Shown: one piece after another, positions 22,414-30,856 of the stretch
Layout of the letters: each line of letters opens with the position of its first letter
How positions within the stretch are numbered: the first letter of the stretch is position 1
Assembly: GCF_023073915.1 (NCBI RefSeq)
Contig: NZ_JADPKK010000022.1
Coordinates: 372,001 to 436,000, forward strand
Direction of reading: 5' to 3'
DNA length: 64,000 bases
From: Bradyrhizobium sp. 149
GTDB lineage: Bacteria > Pseudomonadota > Alphaproteobacteria > Rhizobiales > Xanthobacteraceae
The notes under the pieces: generated by a model
What the model was told of the DNA's origin: nothing
Database searches by the model: none
Seen by the model: the letters and a program-made list of their open reading frames with translations, nothing else
Translations under genes and position numbers: made by a program

Positions 22414-23247
22414 ATGCAGGCAGCCGATTTCAGCGCGACGTTGCAAAATCTGTTCGCGAAGGGCGTGCGCTACGGCACCGTCATCGACCTCGGCTGCGCC
22501 GACGGGCACTTTGTGCTCAACCATCTGTCGTGCCTCAGCGGTGCGGTGCCACTGAACGTCGACGCTAACAGGATCTATGAGGACTCCCTCAAGGCGATCA
22601 AGGAGGCGCTTGGCGGGCACTATCGCATTTGCGCCATCACCGACCACCAGGGCGAGATCGAGATCACCGAGTCGGTGCATCCCTACTGGTCGTCGCTGCG
22701 CCCGGCAGGCGACGTCTACTGGTCGCGGGTCAACGACCTGATCACCAGCAAAGTGAAAGTGCCGGCGACGACGCTTGATGCGCTGGTCAAGGAGCTGTCG
22801 CTCAGGCCGCCGTTCCTTCTCAAGCTCGATGTGCAGGGCGCGGAAGAGGCCGCGCTGAAGGGCGCGCGCGACGTGCTCGAGAATTGCAGCGTTGTCGTCT
22901 GCGAGACCGACATTGACGACTTCCAGGATATCAACGCGATGCTGGTCGATGCCGGCTTTTTTCTCTACGACCTGACGACGCTGCAGCGCCTGCGCGACGG
23001 AACGCTTGGTTGGTTCTACCCGGTCTATGTCAGCGGCAAGCTCGCCCATCTCAAGCCGCAGGCGTTCTGGGATGCCGGCGACAACGCTGCGGTGATCGGG
23101 GTGCAGGAGACGCGCCGCAAGATGATCCTCGAGCAGAACAGGAAGGCCCTCAACCGGCTGCGTTATGGGAAGAGCGATGTCAGCCGCAATGATCCCTGTC
23201 CCTGCGGTTCAGGCGAGAAATTCAAGCATTGTTGCGGCAGCTATTGA
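22414..23247 (+). CDS. FkbM-family methyltransferase with C-terminal SEC-C zinc motif
   Basis: A 277-residue protein. The methyltransferase part has motif I VIDLGCADGHFVLNHL (about 23-38), the acidic strand LNVDANRIY, and the FkbM hallmark LLKLDVQGAEEAALKGA (about 133-149) followed by CETDIDDF. After a charged linker (RRKMILEQNRKALNRLRYGK) it ends in NDPCPCGSGEKFKHCCG, a complete SEC-C zinc motif like that at the SecA C-terminus. It is likely an O-methyltransferase; SEC-C motifs often mediate protein contacts. The ribosome site is weak. It stands alone between tRNA-Asp and a terminator hairpin. Confidence 0.85.
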   Translation: MQAADFSATLQNLFAKGVRYGTVIDLGCADGHFVLNHLSCLSGAVPLNVDANRIYEDSLKAIKEALGGHYRICAITDHQGEIEITESVHPYWSSLRPAGDVYWSRVNDLITSKVKVPATTLDALVKELSLRPPFLLKLDVQGAEEAALKGARDVLENCSVVVCETDIDDFQDINAMLVDAGFFLYDLTTLQRLRDGTLGWFYPVYVSGKLAHLKPQAFWDAGDNAAVIGVQETRRKMILEQNRKALNRLRYGKSDVSRNDPCPCGSGEKFKHCCGSY

Positions 23248-23259
23248 CCTGAATTGAAA

Positions 23260-23283
23260 GGCCGCCCGGAGGCGGCCGTTTGG
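23260..23283. terminator. Terminator between convergent genes
   Basis: Perfect stem GGCCGCC (23260-23266) / GGCGGCC (23271-23277) with loop CGGA, preceded by GAAA and followed by GTTTGG. It serves the FkbM/SEC-C gene and possibly the small protein on the other strand. Confidence 0.65.
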
Positions 23284-23307
23284 TGTCAAACCGGACCTTT
23301 TCCGTCG

Positions 23308-23511
23308 CTAGCGGATCTGCGATGTCCCGGCGCTGGTCACCGCGACCGGCTTGCCGGCCTTGATCACGTGGGTGGACTGGGCGGTCTGGCTGTAATCGGC
23401 ATTGGTCCGGGCTGCGATCCCGAAGCCGGCAACCGTGATGCCGGCCACCAGTGCCACTACCACGATCTTCAGGTGGGTCGCACGATCAGCAGAGTGAATT
23501 GAGTGGTTCAT
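23308..23511 (-). CDS. Small membrane or exported protein
   Basis: A 67-residue protein starting at an ATG (23511) with GGGAGG eight bases upstream. One hydrophobic segment, LKIVVVALVAGITVAGFGIA (about 15-34), is followed by a polar Thr/Ser/Gln-rich tail of about 30 residues. It could be a signal-anchored or secreted peptide. This type of short protein (basic N-terminus, one helix, polar tail) is common in Bradyrhizobium, but I know no function. It is 140 bases downstream of the MFS stop and may be transcribed separately. Confidence 0.6.
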   Translation of the reverse strand: MNHSIHSADRATHLKIVVVALVAGITVAGFGIAARTNADYSQTAQSTHVIKAGKPVAVTSAGTSQIR

Positions 23512-23652
23512 CCGAGCCTCCCGACGGGCTTTGCCGCCGTCTGTGGCTCTTGTTGTAAGGACCGTCTGTTTCCGGATGGTTTCGCGGGTTCCGCAAAATG
23601 GTTTCATCTCCCGCCGCGGGCTTTGCCGGGGGGGAGGCGTCCCGAGCCTGTC

Positions 23653-24960
23653 TCAGGCTGCGGCCCGGCCGATATCGGCCCGGATCGTGCGGGCCGCCCA
23701 AACGAACAGAAGCGCCCCCAACGTGGTCGTGACCGCCGCCGAGAGCAGGGAATAGCGCACGGCGTCGGCGCCGTAAGCGCCCTTCAGGGCATCGTTGACC
23801 ACGCCCACGGCGAGCGGGCCGACGCCTTGGCCGAAGCAGGTCGCGGTGAGCGCGATCAGGGCGGAGGCGAGCGCCCGCATGCTCGGCTTGGCCACGGTCT
23901 GCGCGATCGCGAAGATCGGCCCGAGATGGAAGCCGACCAGGAACGATGTCAGCGCCAGCATGGCCACCATCATCGCAAAGTCCTGCGTCAGCATGCAGAG
24001 CGCGAACACCGGGCCGGCGAGGCCTGAGGTGATCGCGGGCGCCCACAGCTTCCAGCGGTCGTCGCGGCGGCTGACCTGCGCCACCACGAAGCCGCCGAGC
24101 AGAGTGCCGGCCATGCCGGCGAGGCCCTTGAAGGTGCCGGCATAGGTGCCGATCTCGGCGCTCGACAGATGGTGCACGCGCGCCAGGAACGGCGGGATCC
24201 AGGCCGCGGTCGCGTAGTTCGTGTAGGTGGTCAGGCAGAAGCCGATCAGCACGATGATGAAGCTCTGCTGTGAGGCCAGGAAGCGCAGGGTCGGCCCGAG
24301 CGGTTCGGGCACGAAATTCTCCTGCATGGCGCCGCGCTTCGGCTCGGAGATCGTCAGCCACAGGATCAAGGCGAGCAGGATGCCGGGCAGGCCCGCAACG
24401 TAGAACGCCATTCGCCAGCCATAGTGCTGGTTGACGTAGCCGCCGACGAAGTAGCCGAGGAAGACGCCGAGATAGGTGCCGACGGCGTAGATGCCGAGCG
24501 CGCGCGGACGCTCGTTCTTGGCGAAGAGGTCGGCGACGATCGATTGCGAGGCGGGCGAGCCCGCGGATTCGCCGATGCCGACGCCGATCCTCGCCAGCGC
24601 CAGCGAGGTGACGCTCGAAGCGGCGCCGCACAACGCCGTCATCGCGCTCCAGAACGCGAAGGCGGCAGCGACGATGTTGCGTCGATTGAGCCGGTCGGCG
24701 ACGCGCGCGATGGGAATGCCGAGCAGGGAATAGAACAGCGCGAAGCCGAAGCCCGCGAGCAGGCCCATCATGGTGTCGCTGAGCTGGAACTCCTTCTTGA
24801 TCGGCTCGATCAGGACGTTGAAGATCGTGCGGTCGAGGAAATTTAGCGCGTAGATGATCGTGAGCAGGCCCAGCACGTAATAGCGCCGCGCCGAGGGCTT
24901 TGCCGTAGCGGCCGTTTGCACCGACATTTGTGATGTCACATCGACCATCGCGTCCCCCAT
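23653..24960 (-). CDS. MFS transporter, spinster-like
   Basis: A 435-residue, 12-helix major facilitator. The loop 2-3 motif is GIPIARVADRLNRRNI, and TM4-5 has RIGVGIGESAGSPASQSIVA, as in the spinster/aromatic-acid branch. It probably takes up the organic substrate handled by the adjacent Rieske oxygenase, to which it is linked in direction (48-base gap). Translation may start at ATG 24960 or at ATG 24948; the latter is preceded by GGGGGA. Substrate not determinable. Confidence 0.85.
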   Translation of the reverse strand: MGDAMVDVTSQMSVQTAATAKPSARRYYVLGLLTIIYALNFLDRTIFNVLIEPIKKEFQLSDTMMGLLAGFGFALFYSLLGIPIARVADRLNRRNIVAAAFAFWSAMTALCGAASSVTSLALARIGVGIGESAGSPASQSIVADLFAKNERPRALGIYAVGTYLGVFLGYFVGGYVNQHYGWRMAFYVAGLPGILLALILWLTISEPKRGAMQENFVPEPLGPTLRFLASQQSFIIVLIGFCLTTYTNYATAAWIPPFLARVHHLSSAEIGTYAGTFKGLAGMAGTLLGGFVVAQVSRRDDRWKLWAPAITSGLAGPVFALCMLTQDFAMMVAMLALTSFLVGFHLGPIFAIAQTVAKPSMRALASALIALTATCFGQGVGPLAVGVVNDALKGAYGADAVRYSLLSAAVTTTLGALLFVWAARTIRADIGRAAA

Positions 24961-25008
24961 TAGTCTTTGTTATCGTTGTCGGTCCAGCTTTGATTGGGCC
25001 CGGCTGCT

Positions 25009-26199
25009 TCACGCGTCGCGGATGTAGTTCCCCGCTTCGAATTCGACTAGCGGTGCGCTTGCGTCAAAGCAGACCCCAATGGGGTCGCGATCTGCCTCCA
25101 TCGCTTCGAGCTGCTCGCTCAGCATGCGCCGGATCAACAGGATGCCGCGGTCGCTCTGGCCGAAATGCTCCTCGGAATGGACGGTCTGCGGGCCTTGGCC
25201 GACCTGGGCCTCGTAGTCGCCGGGGAATTGCTGGTGCTCGGCCTCGGTCATGTCCCACCAGAATTTCCCGTTGAATTTCGAGCGCATGCGGCCGATGTCG
25301 CCGGCGTTCTTGACGCGGCCGGCGACGTAGATGCGGAAAGACGTGTCGTCGATCGGCAGCGTCCAGCCGATCGACTCGACGCGGGCGAATTGCGCCACGC
25401 GCGGGTTTGGCACGACGCGCAGGGTGGGCAGCGCCGCCTCGGTGACGCGGTAAAACACCTTGCCGTCATCCTGCTTGCGGATCGAGCGCACGGCGATCCC
25501 GCGCGGCGTCTTGTCGAATTTCACCTCCGGCATCGAAGCCATCATGTCGGTGAATTGCGGGCCCGAGAACGATCCGTGCAGCACCGGCACATGGTAGGGA
25601 TCGACCACGTTCTCGAAATGCTGGAGCCAGTTGCAGGGGATGATCGCCGGCCCGCCGCCGCCAATCGAGGAATCGTCCGCCTCGACGAACTCGCCGTCGT
25701 CCATGGTCTCCAGGCATTCGTAGGCCGGCAGCACCGGGCGTTTCTCGGCCGGGCCCATATAGGTGAAGATCAATCCGTAGCGTTCCTCGACCGGATACCA
25801 GGGCTGGCGCACCTTGTCCCTGAACTGGCCGCCGTCGGGCTCGCAGGGCTGCTCCAGACAGTGACCTTCGGTGTCGAACTTCCAGCCGTGATAGCAGCAG
25901 CGGATGTCGTCCTCCTCGACCTTGCCATAATAGAGCGTGGTGCCGCGGTGGCAGCAGCGGGCGTGCAGCAGGCCGGCGCGGCCGTGCTTATCGCGGAACA
26001 GCACCAGATCCTCGCCCAGCGCGCGAACCTTCTTCGGGGTGTCGGTGGCGTCGCTGATGAGCCCGACCGGATGCCAGTAGCGGCGGAGCAGTTCGCCCAT
26101 CGGGCTGCCGCGAACGACCGAGGTGAGCTCGGTCCGCGTGTGCGCCGGTTTCATCGCATAGGCCGTTCCGAGATCGCGATCCCGCTGGGTAATGGTCAT
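25009..26199 (-). CDS. Rieske-type aromatic-ring oxygenase, alpha subunit
   Basis: A 396-residue mononuclear-iron oxygenase that hydroxylates or demethylates an aromatic substrate using electrons from a partner reductase not encoded nearby. The Rieske cluster ligands are in CCHRG and CCYHGW (C-x-H ... C-x-x-H). The iron site is in NVVDPYHVPVLHG (Asp, His, His). The start at ATG 26199 is fixed by GGGAGGA eight bases upstream, though the frame opens earlier. It shares an apparent operon with the MFS transporter, and a MarR regulator is divergent to it, which fits an inducible catabolic cassette. Single-component phthalate- or vanillate-type enzymes are the closest style. Confidence 0.85.
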   Translation of the reverse strand: MTITQRDRDLGTAYAMKPAHTRTELTSVVRGSPMGELLRRYWHPVGLISDATDTPKKVRALGEDLVLFRDKHGRAGLLHARCCHRGTTLYYGKVEEDDIRCCYHGWKFDTEGHCLEQPCEPDGGQFRDKVRQPWYPVEERYGLIFTYMGPAEKRPVLPAYECLETMDDGEFVEADDSSIGGGGPAIIPCNWLQHFENVVDPYHVPVLHGSFSGPQFTDMMASMPEVKFDKTPRGIAVRSIRKQDDGKVFYRVTEAALPTLRVVPNPRVAQFARVESIGWTLPIDDTSFRIYVAGRVKNAGDIGRMRSKFNGKFWWDMTEAEHQQFPGDYEAQVGQGPQTVHSEEHFGQSDRGILLIRRMLSEQLEAMEADRDPIGVCFDASAPLVEFEAGNYIRDA

Positions 26200-26269
26200 G
26201 CTGATCCTCCCGCTGTCGGCCTTGCTGGCCCGGCTTCCGACGCCTTGAACAGCAGTGAAGGGCAACCGA

Positions 26270-26347
26270 TGACAATGTCAACGAATTTCCAGATGCCTCT
26301 TGATCGCATTCGGATCAGGCTGGGGAGGTTGCGCTACCAAGACTTGG
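26270..26347. promoter_or_regulatory. Three short inverted repeats, candidate MarR operators
   Basis: In the divergent 26200-26378 region: TGACA-A-TGTCA at 26270-26280, TGATC-N7-GATCA at 26301-26317, and CCAAG-A-CTTGG at 26337-26347. MarR proteins bind short palindromes in their own divergent promoters. Which, if any, is the operator is not decided by sequence. Confidence 0.35.
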
Positions 26348-26378
26348 CACACTGCGGCTTTCTTGGCAGAGGTGGATC

Positions 26379-26894
26379 ATGAGCCAGATATCAAGCGGGG
26401 ACGGGCGCACATCGTCCGATGCGGACGCAAGTCACTCGCCGGCGCCCATCACCGTGATGCTGTCGTCGCGGTTGATGGTGCTGGCCAACCTGCTCAAGCG
26501 CGGCGCGATCCTGCGCTACAAGCGCCTCGCCGGATTGTCTTCGGTCGAGTTCGGCCTGGTCGCCTCGCTCGGCCGGCGGCCGCCGATGAGCGTGGCCCGG
26601 CTCGCCGAAGCCGTCGGCCACGACAAGGGGCAGATCAGCCGGGCGCTCGCGGAACTGGTCTCGCGCAAGTTGATCGCGAAATCGGCGAATCCAAAAGACA
26701 GCCGCGAGGTGCTGGTCTCGCTGACCGCAACGGGCCTTGCAGCACATGATGCGATCGTTGCCGGTGCGCAGGAGCGCAATCGGCGTTTGCGCGAACATCT
26801 GAGCGAAGCCGAGTTCGAGACGTTGCTGCAGCAGGTCGATCAGTTGACGGCGATCGCCGCCGAGATGCTCGAGGCCGAAAAAATCTCACGCTGA
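26379..26894 (+). CDS. MarR-family transcriptional regulator
   Basis: A 171-residue winged-helix dimer. The DNA-recognition region is MSVARLAEAVGHDKGQISRA (about 68-87), followed by the wing KSANPKDSREVLVSLT with the Asp-x-Arg signature. The N-terminal about 25 residues are polar and probably disordered. GAGGTGG precedes the ATG. It is divergent from the Rieske/MFS unit, so likely its ligand-released repressor; this is inferred from position. Confidence 0.87.
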   Translation: MSQISSGDGRTSSDADASHSPAPITVMLSSRLMVLANLLKRGAILRYKRLAGLSSVEFGLVASLGRRPPMSVARLAEAVGHDKGQISRALAELVSRKLIAKSANPKDSREVLVSLTATGLAAHDAIVAGAQERNRRLREHLSEAEFETLLQQVDQLTAIAAEMLEAEKISR

Positions 26895-26902
26895 TCTCTC
26901 GA

Positions 26903-26920
26903 CAACATCCGGAAATGTTG
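26903..26920 (+). terminator. Hairpin after marR
   Basis: CAACAT (26903-26908) / ATGTTG (26915-26920) with a 6-base loop, starting nine bases after the marR stop. There is no T-run, so it may instead be an operator for the TonB receptor promoter. Confidence 0.35.
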
Positions 26921-26926
26921 GATCGC

Positions 26927-26946
26927 TTCTAAGACCCTTTCTAAGA
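26927..26946 (+). promoter_or_regulatory. Direct repeat TTCTAAGA x2 upstream of the TonB receptor
   Basis: TTCTAAGA occurs at 26927-26934 and 26939-26946, exactly 12 bases apart. TTCTAAA-like half-sites are part of the iron-control element bound by Irr in Bradyrhizobium, though that element is inverted, not direct. It is a possible iron-regulatory site 74 bases before the receptor start; tentative. Confidence 0.3.
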
Positions 26947-27019
26947 AGCTTTCAATTAGGAAATCCGCGCGCGCTCCCATAAGCGTCGCCCAAGCGCACG
27001 CCGTCATGGGACCGGCGGC

Positions 27020-29323
27020 ATGCGCGGTCAAAACACGCAGTTTTGGGGTGGCGCGTTGAACAGTTTTGGAATGCTGCGTTCGGCCGTATTGGCGACCGCA
27101 TCCGCTTGGGTATTGATGCCGCAAGCGTCGTTTGCGCAATCTTCTGCGCAGAGTGGCGCGCAGAACATTCCTTCGGTGACCGTCACCGCGCCGGAAGCGC
27201 GCCGCCGGGCGGCCGCCTCCGCCCAGCACCGCGCGCCGCGATCATCGCAGCAGACCGCCAACCGGAACAAGCCGCAGCCGCAGCGCGATGTCGGTTTCGT
27301 CGAGACGCCGCGCGGCCCGGTGAACGGCTACGTCGCCGACCGCAGTTCGTCGGGCACTAAGACCAACACGCCGATCATGCAGACGCCGCAATCGGTCTCA
27401 GTGATCGGCGCCGAGCAGATCCGCGACCAGAAGCCGAACAAGCTCGATGAGGTCCTGCGCTACACCGCCGGCGTGCGCGCCGGGACCTTCGGCGCGGACA
27501 CGCGCAATGACTGGTGGCTGATCCGCGGCTTCAAGTCCGATGACGTCGGGCTGTTCCTCGACGGCATGCAGCTGTTCTACACGTCCTATGCAAGCTGGAA
27601 GCTGCAGACTCCGAACATGGAGCGGGTCGAAGTCCTGCGCGGTCCGTCCGCGGTGCTCTATGGCGGATCGAGCCCAAGCGGCATCGTCAACGTCATCAGC
27701 AAGCTGCCGCCAGCCGAGCCCGTCCGCTACATCGAGACCGGTGTCAACAATTTCGGCAACGCCTATCTCGGCTTCGATGTCGGCGGTCCGGTCGCGACGC
27801 AGCCCCAGGACGGCAAGCTGTTCTACCGCATCGTCGGCCAGGTGCAGAACGGCAACACCCAGGTCAACTTCACGCCTGACAACAACTACTTCATCGCGCC
27901 GTCGGTGACCTGGAAGCCGGATGCCGACACGACATTCACGGTGCTGGCGTCGGCCTCGCGGCAGGAAACGCGCGGGATCAACTTCCTGCCCTATCAGGGC
28001 ACGGTGACCAATGCACCGTTCGGCAAGATTCCGACCAGCTTTTTCAGCGGCGATCCAAACGTCGACAAGTTCACGCGCGAGCAGGAAATGCTCGGCTACC
28101 AGTTCGAGCGCAAGCTCACGGATGATCTGACCTTCCGCCAGAACGCCCGCTTCGCGCATGTCGACGTGACCTATCGCGGCTACGTCGGCAATAACTGGGA
28201 CAACGCCAACACGGCCACTCTCGCTCGCTATAATTGGTATGCGAAAGATACCGCCAACCAGGCTGATCTCGACAACCAGCTGGAGTATCGCTTCGGCACC
28301 GGCCCCGTGAAGCACACCATGCTGTTCGGGGTGGATCTGAAGGACTATCAGATCGATGATTACCAACTTTTTGGATTCGGCGTCCCATCGATCAACGTCT
28401 TGAATCCCGTCTATGGATTGAGTGACATTCCATTCACGGGCACTCCGTTCCGGAACTTTAAGATCACGCAGAAGCAGGCCGGCACCTATCTTCAGGACCA
28501 GATGAAGCTCGGTAACTTCACGCTGGTGCTGAGCGGCCGCAACGATTGGGTCGAGACGACACAGGACGATCGTGGCACGGGCGCCACGGTAGGCAGCCGC
28601 AACGACAGCAGGTTCAGCGGGCGCGCCGGGCTGATCTACAATTTCGACAACGGCATCGCGCCCTATGTGTCATATGCCACGAGCTACAATCCGGTCATCG
28701 GCCTCAATGCCGTCAACCAGCTGCTTTTGCCGGAAACCGGCCAGCAGACCGAAATCGGCGTGAAGGTGCAGCCTCGCGGGTTCGACGGCTACTTCACGGT
28801 CGCCGCGTTCGATCTGAAGCGCCAGAATGCCCTGACATCCAATCCGCTCTTCCCGCTGTTGCAGAACCAGACCGGCGAGGTGACTTCGCGCGGTATCGAG
28901 CTGGATGCGGTGGCCAACGTCACCCAGGAGCTGAAACTTATCGGCGCCTTCACCAGCTATCACCTCTTCAACAGCAAGGACCTCGATCCGGCCCTCGTCG
29001 GCAAGACGCCGACCAATACGCCGCAGATGCTGGCGTCCGGCTGGGCGGACTACACCTTCAAGGACGGACCGCTGGCGGGATTTGGTTTCGGCGGTGGCGT
29101 GCGTTATGTCGGCTCGTCCTGGGCCGACGCCGCCAATACCCTCGAGGTTCCCGCGGTCGTGCTCGCCGATCTCGCGGTCCACTACGAATGGCAGAACTGG
29201 CGCACGGCCATCAATGTGATCAACCTGACCGACAAGATTTACGTCGCGAGCTGCGCGTCGGAAACGTCATGCTTCTACGGCGACCGCCGGCGCGTCACCG
29301 CCAGCGTGTCGTACAAATGGTGA
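27020..29323 (+). CDS. TonB-dependent siderophore receptor
   Basis: A 767-residue outer-membrane gated channel for a ferric-siderophore-type ligand. The signal peptide ends near QASFAQ. The plug domain runs from TPQSVSVIGAEQIRDQKPNK through WWLIRGFKSDDVGLFLDGMQ and MERVEVLRGPSAVLYGGSSP. A 22-strand barrel follows, ending in VTASVSYKW with the C-terminal aromatic residue. No N-terminal signalling (STN) extension is present, so it is unlikely to act in surface sigma-factor signalling. A Ser/Gln/Asn/Pro-rich linker (about 55-95) lies between signal and plug. The nearest iron genes are not in view; the ligand is unknown. Confidence 0.9.
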   Translation: MRGQNTQFWGGALNSFGMLRSAVLATASAWVLMPQASFAQSSAQSGAQNIPSVTVTAPEARRRAAASAQHRAPRSSQQTANRNKPQPQRDVGFVETPRGPVNGYVADRSSSGTKTNTPIMQTPQSVSVIGAEQIRDQKPNKLDEVLRYTAGVRAGTFGADTRNDWWLIRGFKSDDVGLFLDGMQLFYTSYASWKLQTPNMERVEVLRGPSAVLYGGSSPSGIVNVISKLPPAEPVRYIETGVNNFGNAYLGFDVGGPVATQPQDGKLFYRIVGQVQNGNTQVNFTPDNNYFIAPSVTWKPDADTTFTVLASASRQETRGINFLPYQGTVTNAPFGKIPTSFFSGDPNVDKFTREQEMLGYQFERKLTDDLTFRQNARFAHVDVTYRGYVGNNWDNANTATLARYNWYAKDTANQADLDNQLEYRFGTGPVKHTMLFGVDLKDYQIDDYQLFGFGVPSINVLNPVYGLSDIPFTGTPFRNFKITQKQAGTYLQDQMKLGNFTLVLSGRNDWVETTQDDRGTGATVGSRNDSRFSGRAGLIYNFDNGIAPYVSYATSYNPVIGLNAVNQLLLPETGQQTEIGVKVQPRGFDGYFTVAAFDLKRQNALTSNPLFPLLQNQTGEVTSRGIELDAVANVTQELKLIGAFTSYHLFNSKDLDPALVGKTPTNTPQMLASGWADYTFKDGPLAGFGFGGGVRYVGSSWADAANTLEVPAVVLADLAVHYEWQNWRTAINVINLTDKIYVASCASETSCFYGDRRRVTASVSYKW

Positions 29324-29901
29324 GGCCCATGACGAGAACCGGCGAGGGGGAGGCCATCGTGAGAGCCTGACAGGCTCGTCACCGGCTTCCGCCACGAGAT
29401 CGATGAGCTCGCGGGCCATGCCCCCCGGCCCGAAGCTCACGCGAGCGCGGCGCGCGCGACGATCCAGCACGTCGCAGCCCGCCGCGCTCGCCACCCATTG
29501 AGCGGCGGCGGAAGCGGGCGCGCGCCCGACCGACGCATTCGCCAGACGAGCCCGGGTCCGATCGTGATGCATGGCTCCCGGATCGCTCGCCTGACGGTGC
29601 GAGCAGCTATGCTCGTTGTAATCTGGACTTTGCTGCGTCGCGGCCTAGATAAAGTGAGCCTTCCCAACAACGGACGTCACGGCCCAGCGCGGGTGGACTG
29701 ATCGGAGCGCCCTTGCTGGGGCGGTCGATCTGCTCCATACCAGCCGCGGGGTGATTCCGGGATTTCCACCGTTTTGAGGGCGACAAAGGGCCTAAAAAGA
29801 GCGTGTCTTGCGCCCATTGGTGCACTGCGCTAAGGCTCAGAACAATTCCAAACTGGACGAATCCGTGGCTGTCCCGAGGCTGCGGGAAAAAGGGCTCGTC
29901 A
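29324..29901. other. 578-base gap between the TonB receptor and nuoA
   Basis: No convincing intact gene. On the minus strand about 29340-29560 translates to a stretch (AAQWVASAAGCDVLD ... RVSFGPGGMARELIDLVAEA) with protein-like composition but no start, ribosome site or recognisable family; it may be a remnant of a lost gene or chance in GC-rich DNA. The last 100 bases hold the likely nuo promoter. Confidence 0.3.
29808..29836 (+). promoter_or_regulatory. Possible sigma-70 promoter of the nuo operon
   Basis: TTGCGC (29808-29813) and TAAGGC (29831-29836) with a 17-base spacer, 66 bases before the nuoA ATG. The box matches are partial. Confidence 0.3.
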
Positions 29902-30267
29902 ATGAGCGGCATTCTGCAGAACTATCTTCCACTCGTCGTCTTCATAGGGGTAGCGGGCCTCATCGGCCTGGTGCTGTTGATCGCGCCCTTCATCGTGGCG
30001 TTCCAGCAGCCGGACCCGGAAAAGCTGTCGGCGTATGAGTGCGGTTTCAACGCCTTCGACGACGCCCGCATGAAGTTCGACGTCCGCTTCTATTTGGTCG
30101 CCATCCTCTTCATCATCTTCGACCTCGAGGTGGCGTTCCTGTTTCCCTGGGCGGTGGCGTTCGGCAAGCTTGGCGCGACCGGCTTCTGGTCCATGGTGGT
30201 GTTCCTCGCCGTGTTGACGGTCGGGTTCGCCTATGAATGGAAGAAAGGCGCACTGGAATGGGATTGA
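29902..30267 (+). CDS. nuoA: NADH-quinone oxidoreductase subunit A
   Basis: A 121-residue inner-membrane subunit of proton-pumping complex I with three helices. The invariant loop LSAYECGFNAFDDARMKFDV (about 39-58) is present, followed by FYLVAILFIIFDLEVAFLFPWA. The ATG at 29902 is chosen because it gives the family N-terminus; the frame opens earlier. First gene of the nuo operon; its end overlaps nuoB by ten bases. Confidence 0.96.
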   Translation: MSGILQNYLPLVVFIGVAGLIGLVLLIAPFIVAFQQPDPEKLSAYECGFNAFDDARMKFDVRFYLVAILFIIFDLEVAFLFPWAVAFGKLGATGFWSMVVFLAVLTVGFAYEWKKGALEWD

Positions 30268-30845
30268 ACCCGAATTTGTCCGCCGGTCCGGTTCTTGCGC
30301 CGGCCCCCAAGGGCATCCTGGATCCGTCGACCGGCAAGCCGGTCGGGGCCAATGATCCGTTCTTCCTCGAGGTCAATTCGGAGCTCTCCGACAAGGGCTT
30401 CTTCGTGGCCGCCACCGACGACCTCATCACCTGGGCGCGCACCGGCTCGCTGATGTGGATGACCTTCGGTCTCGCCTGCTGCGCGGTCGAGATGATGCAG
30501 GTCTCGATGCCGCGCTACGACGTCGAGCGCTTCGGATTCGCGCCGCGTGCCTCGCCGCGTCAGTCCGACGTGATGATCGTCGCCGGCACCCTGACCAACA
30601 AGATGGCGCCTGCGCTGCGCAAGGTCTACGACCAGATGCCCGAGCCGCGTTACGTCATCTCGATGGGCTCCTGCGCGAACGGCGGCGGCTATTATCACTA
30701 TTCCTACTCGGTCGTGCGCGGTTGCGACCGTATCGTGCCGATCGACATCTACGTGCCGGGCTGCCCGCCCACGGCGGAAGCGCTGCTCTACGGCGTGCTG
30801 CTGCTGCAGAAGAAGATCCGCCGCACCGGCACCATCGAACGCTAA
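30258..30845 (+). CDS. nuoB: NADH-quinone oxidoreductase subunit B
   Basis: A 195-residue subunit carrying iron-sulfur cluster N2, next to the quinone site. The ligands are the tandem Cys in GLACCAVEMM plus Cys in MGSCANGGGYYH and YVPGCPPT. The N-terminal about 35 residues are an extension typical of alphaproteobacteria. The start ATG 30258 lies inside the end of nuoA. Confidence 0.97.
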   Translation: MGLNPNLSAGPVLAPAPKGILDPSTGKPVGANDPFFLEVNSELSDKGFFVAATDDLITWARTGSLMWMTFGLACCAVEMMQVSMPRYDVERFGFAPRASPRQSDVMIVAGTLTNKMAPALRKVYDQMPEPRYVISMGSCANGGGYYHYSYSVVRGCDRIVPIDIYVPGCPPTAEALLYGVLLLQKKIRRTGTIER

Positions 30846-30856
30846 GGTTTTACGTC

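Noticed and set aside
29437..29670. 77-codon minus-strand frame in the gap before nuoA
   Set aside because: Arg/Pro-rich translation without motifs, and it overlaps another open frame in the same strand; no ribosome site.
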